From positions 1 to 64,000 of the forward strand of contig JABLYK010000008.1 in NCBI GenBank assembly GCA_018265835.1: a stretch of DNA of 64,000 nt, in the 5' to 3' direction. The notes beneath the pieces are model-generated. The model saw only the letters and a list, made by a program, of their open reading frames with translations. It had not been told where the DNA came from and did no database searches. This DNA comes from Oscillospiraceae bacterium. Lineage in GTDB: Bacteria; Bacillota; Clostridia; Oscillospirales; Oscillospiraceae. The position numbers and the translations under genes are program-made. Position 1 is the stretch's first letter. Each line of letters begins with the position of its first letter. Shown here piece by piece: positions 59,562 to 64,000 of this stretch.

Positions 59562-60947
59562 TTATCCCTCCTTATGGGGGTTATACGGATAAAATTCATC
59601 CGCGCGCGGCTTGCACGCGCTGCGGTCCGGGAAATGCAGCTCCGGCAGGATGCCGAACATGGCGGCGCACAGCTCGAACCCGTCCTGCCCCACGGGGTAG
59701 ATGGGTACGCCGAGCGCGGCACTCGCCTCCTCCAGCGTCACATCGTCCAGAAAATCCAGCTCGTCATGCCGGAGCATGTTCGCAGAGATGAGCAGCCGCT
59801 CGCCAAGATCCTTACCCTTGAGCTGCGCGATCAGGTCGCGCCCCGTGATGAGCCCCGCGACGTTGATGCTGTGGCCAAAAAAGTCGTTTTCGACCGCAAA
59901 CACCCGTCCGTTCAGTATATCATACTTTTCCCGCGCCGTACACAATAGTTTTTCCAAAAACGGCGCTGCGGAAACGCCCGTCGCAATCGAAAACGGCACG
60001 CCGTCCGGCGCTTCGGCAAGCCGCAGCGCAGATTGAAACTCCGTCTCCAGCAGCCGCAGCATCCCCACGCCGTTTTCGAGCTGGGTGTAGCTCTCATAAA
60101 ATTCGTCCGGCGGCAGCTCCCGCCCCGCCTTCAGATACAGCTCGTCCGAGCAGAAAAAGATGCGCGTGCCGAACCGCTCCATGCACGCATCGCCAAAGGC
60201 GGTCACGGCGTCGATGGTCTCCGCCGCGTGCTCCGGCGTGAATGGCTGCAGCGGGTACAGTCCCTCGCGGAACTTCGTCAGTCCCACGGGAACGATGGAC
60301 ACGCTGTGCACTGCCGGGTGCATCGCCGCCAGATCCTCCATCGTGCGCTGCAGCTCCGATGCGTCGTTCAGGCCGGGGCAGCAGACGATCTGGCAGTTCA
60401 TCACGATGCCGCCCTCTGCGAACCGGCTCATAATCTCGAGACTCTCCCCCGCGCGCGGGTTTCCAAGCATGAAGGCGCGCAGCTCCGGATTCGTCGTCTG
60501 CACCGAGACGTTGATGGGGCTGATGTGCAGGTCGATGATACGCTGCACCTCGCGCCTGGAGAGGTTCGTGAGCGTCATATAGTTGCCCATCAAGAAGCTC
60601 AATCGCGCGTCGTCGTCCTTAAAATACAGCGTCGGGCGCATACCCTTCGGCATCTGGTCGATGAAGCAGAACACGCAGTGGTTCGCGCAGGAATGCGCGT
60701 TGTCCATGAGGTAGGTCTCAAAGTCCAGCCCCAGCTCGCCGCCCTCGCACTTGTCCACGTGCACGGTCTTCACCGTGCCGTCCGGCGTTTGCAGCTCCAC
60801 CGTCAGCCGTGTGTCGTAGGCATAATATTTATAATCCAGCACATCGGTGATGGGGTTGCCGTTGATGGACACCAGCCGGTCGCCCGGGTGCGCAGCGCCG
60901 CGCAGGGGGCTGTCCGCGTCCACATGGCTGATCGTACAGCGGTGCAT
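59562..60947 (-). CDS. DUF512 protein with PDZ and Fe-S motif
   Basis: 461 aa from the ATG at 60947 (AGGAGG). An N-terminal PDZ-like domain (LVSINGNPITDVLDYKYYAYD), then a radical-SAM-like part with the Cys cluster CANHCVFCFIDQMPKGMRPTLYF and the C-terminal DUF512 (GRVFAVENDFFGHSINVAGL). The family is widespread in Clostridia and Cyanobacteria and lies beside der, as here. Function unknown; a role in ribosome or Fe-S biology is guesswork. Confidence 0.9.
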   Translation of the reverse strand: MHRCTISHVDADSPLRGAAHPGDRLVSINGNPITDVLDYKYYAYDTRLTVELQTPDGTVKTVHVDKCEGGELGLDFETYLMDNAHSCANHCVFCFIDQMPKGMRPTLYFKDDDARLSFLMGNYMTLTNLSRREVQRIIDLHISPINVSVQTTNPELRAFMLGNPRAGESLEIMSRFAEGGIVMNCQIVCCPGLNDASELQRTMEDLAAMHPAVHSVSIVPVGLTKFREGLYPLQPFTPEHAAETIDAVTAFGDACMERFGTRIFFCSDELYLKAGRELPPDEFYESYTQLENGVGMLRLLETEFQSALRLAEAPDGVPFSIATGVSAAPFLEKLLCTAREKYDILNGRVFAVENDFFGHSINVAGLITGRDLIAQLKGKDLGERLLISANMLRHDELDFLDDVTLEEASAALGVPIYPVGQDGFELCAAMFGILPELHFPDRSACKPRADEFYPYNPHKEG

Positions 60948-60983
60948 CGCCGCACCTCCTTTCCCGGTTTCGGACATAGCAAA

Positions 60984-61009
60984 AGAAGAGGGGCTTCCGC
61001 TCCTCTTCT
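60984..61009 (-). terminator. Terminator of the yceD-rpmF unit
   Basis: AGAAGAGGAGC - 4 bases - GCCCCTCTTCT on the minus strand (one G-U pair), followed by TTTTGC, 11 bases after the rpmF stop. Confidence 0.7.
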
Positions 61010-61019
61010 CAGCTTTCTT

Positions 61020-61202
61020 TTACTCGCCGACCTTGATAACGTCGCGTCCGTCGTACTTGCCGCATGCCTTGCAGGCGTGGTGGGGCAGAACAAATGCGCC
61101 GCAGTTCGGGCACTTCACAACCGCGGGAGCCGTGAGCTTCCAGTGGGACGAGCGTCTCTTGTCACGTCTCTGTCTGGATACTTTTCCTTTCGGGACTGCC
61201 AT
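61020..61202 (-). CDS. rpmF: 50S ribosomal protein L32
   Basis: 60 aa. Begins AVPKGKVSRQRRDKRRSSHW, the L32 signature. A zinc ribbon is present (CPNC ... CKAC), so it is the zinc-binding form. It follows yceD after 44 bases, the usual order. Confidence 0.97.
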   Translation of the reverse strand: MAVPKGKVSRQRRDKRRSSHWKLTAPAVVKCPNCGAFVLPHHACKACGKYDGRDVIKVGE

Positions 61203-61246
61203 GTTGACACCTCCTCGTCAGTAGCTGTTTTGAGCAGCTTTTCTTC

Positions 61247-61747
61247 TTAATCTTGTTTATCCAAAAGCTGCTCCAGTACAGCTAATCTTGGATCGCGTTG
61301 CTTTCGGCACGAGCACGGGCCGAGATTCAAATTCGCGCCGCAGGTATCGCACAGCCCGGCGCAGTCCGGCTTACAGAGGGACTTTGTGTCCATATCCAGC
61401 ACGAAGAGCGTGTGGAGCACCTCGTCCAGATTGATCCAGTCGCCTTCGAGCGGGAACACCTCCGGATCCTCGTCCGCCGCGGGGTCAGCCGTGATGCCGG
61501 CATGAAGGTCGAGCTTCTTGTCCACCGGGAACTCTGTTCCGCAGCGGTCGCAGACGCAGATCATCTGCGCGCGCAGCGTTCCCTGCAGCGTGAGGATGCC
61601 CGCAGTGTTGACGATCTCGCCCTCTGCTGTGATCGGCGCAGTATATTCCTTCACCGAGGGGAAATCAAGCCATTGCGTGTCCAGCGTCTGGGCAAACGGC
61701 ACCTTCCCGCCGGGAATTTCAATGATTTCTCTCAGATTCAGCTTCAT
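61247..61747 (-). CDS. yceD: YceD/DUF177 protein
   Basis: 166 aa. The DUF177 pattern includes CVCDRCGTEF and the C-terminal CKPDCAGLCDTCGANLN with clustered Cys. It is encoded before rpmF in most bacteria and is linked to 23S rRNA accumulation. Its promoter faces that of the pseudouridine synthase. Confidence 0.92.
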   Translation of the reverse strand: MKLNLREIIEIPGGKVPFAQTLDTQWLDFPSVKEYTAPITAEGEIVNTAGILTLQGTLRAQMICVCDRCGTEFPVDKKLDLHAGITADPAADEDPEVFPLEGDWINLDEVLHTLFVLDMDTKSLCKPDCAGLCDTCGANLNLGPCSCRKQRDPRLAVLEQLLDKQD

Positions 61748-61773
61748 AGCGCACCTCGCACAATCGCTTTAGT

Positions 61774-61802
61774 ATTATAGTTGATTTGACCCCTGCTGTC
61801 AA
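61774..61802 (-). promoter_or_regulatory. Promoter of yceD-rpmF
   Basis: On the minus strand a perfect TTGACA (61797-61802), a 17-bp spacer and a perfect TATAAT (61774-61779): full consensus, as expected for a ribosomal-protein unit. Confidence 0.9.
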
Positions 61803-61814
61803 CAGGAATTTCTA

Positions 61815-61843
61815 TTGACATTTCTTCAAAAATCTCAGATAAT
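61815..61843 (+). promoter_or_regulatory. Promoter of the pseudouridine synthase gene
   Basis: TTGACA (61815-61820), 17-bp spacer and GATAAT (61838-61843). It starts 13 bases beyond the -35 box of the divergent yceD promoter. Confidence 0.75.
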
Positions 61844-61867
61844 GACTTTCCGGAGAGGAATTTATTC

Positions 61868-62836
61868 ATGAAAGAGTTCACCATTCAGAAAAATGACGCC
61901 GGACAGCGGCTCGACCGCTTTGTCGGCAAGGCTGTGCCCCTGCTGCCGGAGTCGCTGCTGCAAAAATATATCCGCATCAAGCGCATCAAAGTCAACGGCA
62001 AAGGCGCCAAGCGCGACACAAGGCTCGTGCAGGGCGACGTGCTGCAGCTCTACATCAACGACGAGTTTTTCGAAAAGCCGTCGGAGGACAATGCGTGGCT
62101 GAAGATCGCCACGCCGCGGCTGGACATTGTGTATGAGGACGAGAACATCCTCCTCGCGGACAAGAAGCCGGGCGTGCTGTGCCACAGCGCCGGGGACTGG
62201 AGCTGGGACACGCTCATTTCCAACATTCAGGCGTATCTGCGCCAGAAGGGCGAGTGGGACCCGAAGGCCGAAAATTCCTTCACGCCGGCGCTCTGCAACC
62301 GCATCGACCGCAACACCGGCGGCATCGTCATCGCCGCGAAAAACGCCGAGGCGCTGCGCATCCTGAACGACAAGATCCGCAACCGCGAGATCGAAAAATA
62401 CTATCTCTGCGTCGTGCGCGGCAAGCCCCGCCCCGCCGCCGGGCGGCTGGAGGGGTATCTGTTCAAGGACGCGGTGAAAAACCAGGTGTATGTGAAAAAG
62501 ACGAGCCAGCCGGGCGCCAAGACCGCCGTGACGGAATACCGCGTGCTGTGCGCAAAGGACGGGCTGTCGCTCGTGGAATGCCGCCTGCTCACCGGGCGCA
62601 CGCATCAGATCCGCGCCCAGATGGCCGACGCGGGCTGGCCGCTGCTCGGCGACGGGAAGTATGGCAGCGAGCGCCTCAACCGCAGCTACGGTGAAAAGGG
62701 GCAGGCACTGTATTCCTACAAGCTGGAGTTCTCCTTTCCCACCGACGCGGGCGCGCTGAATGATCTGCGCGGCAAAACCTTCACTGTGCAGCATGTCCCG
62801 TTCGCGGAAAAATATTTCCCGGATTATACGATCTGA
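61868..62836 (+). CDS. RluA-family pseudouridine synthase
   Basis: 322 aa. An N-terminal S4-like RNA-binding part (LPESLLQKYIRIKRIKVNGKGA) and the catalytic domain with NRIDRNTGGIVIAAK (catalytic Asp) and LTGRTHQIRAQMA. It would isomerise uridine in 23S rRNA or tRNA (RluC/RluD-like). Own promoter, no operon partner. Confidence 0.93.
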   Translation: MKEFTIQKNDAGQRLDRFVGKAVPLLPESLLQKYIRIKRIKVNGKGAKRDTRLVQGDVLQLYINDEFFEKPSEDNAWLKIATPRLDIVYEDENILLADKKPGVLCHSAGDWSWDTLISNIQAYLRQKGEWDPKAENSFTPALCNRIDRNTGGIVIAAKNAEALRILNDKIRNREIEKYYLCVVRGKPRPAAGRLEGYLFKDAVKNQVYVKKTSQPGAKTAVTEYRVLCAKDGLSLVECRLLTGRTHQIRAQMADAGWPLLGDGKYGSERLNRSYGEKGQALYSYKLEFSFPTDAGALNDLRGKTFTVQHVPFAEKYFPDYTI

Positions 62837-63037
62837 AACCGGTCCGGACTTGATATTCAAACCGCCAACAGGAATTTTGCAGCGCACAGGTCCAGCCTTG
62901 TTTGAATCAGCAGGCGCACAAGGGCCTGCAACTGCCGGTTGACACATTTCAAGCCGCTGTTTGGTGGCAGGTAACCGCAAAAAACGGTATTCTGTACACA
63001 GCGAATGGCAGTCCGCCACCGAAATGGAGGAACGATT

Positions 63038-64000
63038 ATGATTCTGGCAGATAAAATCATCAGGCTCAGAAAAAAGAACGGCTGGTCACAGGAAGAGCTG
63101 GCTGAAAAGATGCAGGTGTCCCGTCAGGCGGTATCGAAATGGGAGAGCGCGCAGACCATACCGGATCTCGAAAAAATTTTAATGCTTGGCCGTCTTTTCG
63201 GCGTAACAACCGATTATCTGCTCAAGGATGAAATGGAAGACGAGGAATTCACGGACGAAACTTCCCCGTCGGTAAAGCGCGTGACGCTTGCGCAGGCGAA
63301 TGATTTTCTGGAGTGGAGAAAATCGGCGTCTGTACGCATTGCGCTCGGTACGTTTCTTTGTGTGATTGCGATCATTCCGCTTCTCATTTTAGGCGCGGCG
63401 ACACAATCGCCCGCCTGTCAGATCTCCGAAAATGTTGCTGCCGGCGTTGGTTTAACCGTACTGCTCATTCTGGTTGCCATCGCCGTCGCCTTGTTCATCT
63501 CCTGCGGTTTCAAAAACGCGCCGTTCGAGTTTATGGATCGCGAGCCGTTTGAGACGGAATATGGCGTAACCGGAATGGTTCAGGAAAAGCAAAAAGCTTA
63601 TAAACGCAGTTACACCAGATATAATATCATCGGCGCCTGCATCTGCATTCTTTCTCCGATCCCGCTGTTCATTGGCGCATTTACGGAGCAGGAATTTCTT
63701 ACCGTCATCATGCTGACCGTCACCATGCTTCTTGCGGGCATCGGCGCCGTCCTGTTTATCCTTGCGGGCGTTCGATGGGCAAGCATGCAAAAGCTTTTGC
63801 AGGAGGGCGAATTTGCGCCGCAGGAAAAAACGAAAAGCCGCATCAAAGAAACGGTCTCGACCATCTATTGGCTGACCGCAACCGCCATCTATCTCGGCTG
63901 GAGCTTCCCGACCAAGGCCTGGGACCGCACCTGGATTGTATGGCCGGTTGCCGGCGTACTGTTTGCCGGGGTGATGTGTCTTTGCAGTCTGGTCGCCGAC
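63038..64000 (+). CDS. XRE-family regulator fused to a membrane domain (cut by the window end)
   Basis: At least 321 codons; the frame is still open at base 64000. It begins with a helix-turn-helix of the XRE type (IIRLRKKNGWSQEELAEKMQVSRQAVSKWESAQTIPDLEKI, residues 6-47) and a short linker. Then follow hydrophobic pairs at about 104-124, 136-158, 197-217 and 224-245, and a further pair before the cut, so it is a membrane-bound DNA-binding protein. Such XRE-TM proteins are frequent in Clostridia; the signal sensed is unknown. The ATG has a GGAGG site. The 62837-63037 gap shows no other gene. Confidence 0.85.
   Translation, partial: MILADKIIRLRKKNGWSQEELAEKMQVSRQAVSKWESAQTIPDLEKILMLGRLFGVTTDYLLKDEMEDEEFTDETSPSVKRVTLAQANDFLEWRKSASVRIALGTFLCVIAIIPLLILGAATQSPACQISENVAAGVGLTVLLILVAIAVALFISCGFKNAPFEFMDREPFETEYGVTGMVQEKQKAYKRSYTRYNIIGACICILSPIPLFIGAFTEQEFLTVIMLTVTMLLAGIGAVLFILAGVRWASMQKLLQEGEFAPQEKTKSRIKETVSTIYWLTATAIYLGWSFPTKAWDRTWIVWPVAGVLFAGVMCLCSLVAD

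Noticed and set aside
62837..63037. Promoter TTGACA at 62939-62944 for the XRE gene
   Set aside because: No acceptable -10 box follows at 16-18 bp, so it is not listed.

Overview
The window is a GC-rich piece of chromosome from an endospore-forming member of the Clostridia, most likely Oscillospiraceae/Ruminococcaceae. The evidence is Gram-positive gene content and order (mraZ-rsmH-ftsL-PASTA transpeptidase, yqfC-yqfD-phoH-ybeY-era-yqzL-recO-mutS2, two murA genes, Rex, HPr with His15 and Ser46), sporulation genes (yqfC, yqfD, ylbJ), a two-gene SufC/SufB Fe-S system of the kind found in anaerobes, and strong SD sequences. The assignment is inference from content. No rRNA or species marker is present.

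Layout. 1-2.0 kb: an AT-rich two-gene unit (nucleotidyltransferase-fold protein plus DUF262 protein) with its own promoter and terminator, lying at the 3' side of a tRNA-Pro gene; it looks like the edge of an accessory island. 2.3-9.9 kb (+): trmB-exoA-dusB-ECF sigma-anti-sigma, all overlapping, then rex, an SLH-domain exported protein, a hairpin-rich intergenic element and mnmE. 9.9-23.4 kb (-): YihY-type membrane protein and the division/cell-wall (dcw) cluster, read from a promoter with a MraZ box: mraZ, rsmH, ftsL, PASTA-PBP, murE, mraY, ftsW, murG, murA, ftsQ, ftsZ. 23.8-35.9 kb (-): coaD, rsmD, uvrC, an EamA transporter, HPr, mutS2, recO, yqzL, era, ybeY, phoH-like, yqfD, yqfC.

36.0-39.8 kb is a plastic spot. 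Intact ylbJ is followed by two AT-rich genes (an unknown membrane-anchored protein and a secreted Amidase_6-type protein), then a deleted second copy of part of ylbJ, then a split chromate transporter. 39.9-45.3 kb (-): phosphohexomutase, DUF2007-like protein, rlmH, WalJ-like hydrolase, second murA, NUDIX hydrolase. 45.4-47.5 kb (+): MecA-like adaptor, smpB, cyclophilin and the tmRNA gene ssrA. 47.6-54.4 kb: GT8 glycosyltransferase, DUF2935 protein, an ABC exporter, and a LysR regulator divergent from flavodoxin/cupin/CMD genes, the flavodoxin carrying an apparent one-base frameshift; then a YjbR-like protein and tRNA-Ala. 54.5-61.8 kb (-): HD and SGNH hydrolases, the minimal Suf pair, a 38-bp tandem repeat at the end of plsY, der, a DUF512 PDZ/Fe-S protein, rpmF and yceD. 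61.9-64.0 kb (+): an RluA-type pseudouridine synthase and an XRE membrane regulator cut by the window end.

Together the genes cover septal peptidoglycan synthesis and division, ribosome and tRNA maturation (trmB, dusB, mnmE, rsmH, rsmD, era, ybeY, rlmH, der, smpB/ssrA), DNA repair (exoA, uvrC, recO) and sporulation. The main points for a second look are the DUF262/nucleotidyltransferase pair at tRNA-Pro, the insertion bounded by ylbJ sequence, the plsY minisatellite, the flavodoxin frameshift, the hairpin array before mnmE, and a sigmaE-like site before ylbJ. I saw no CRISPR array, no complete insertion sequence and no prophage.
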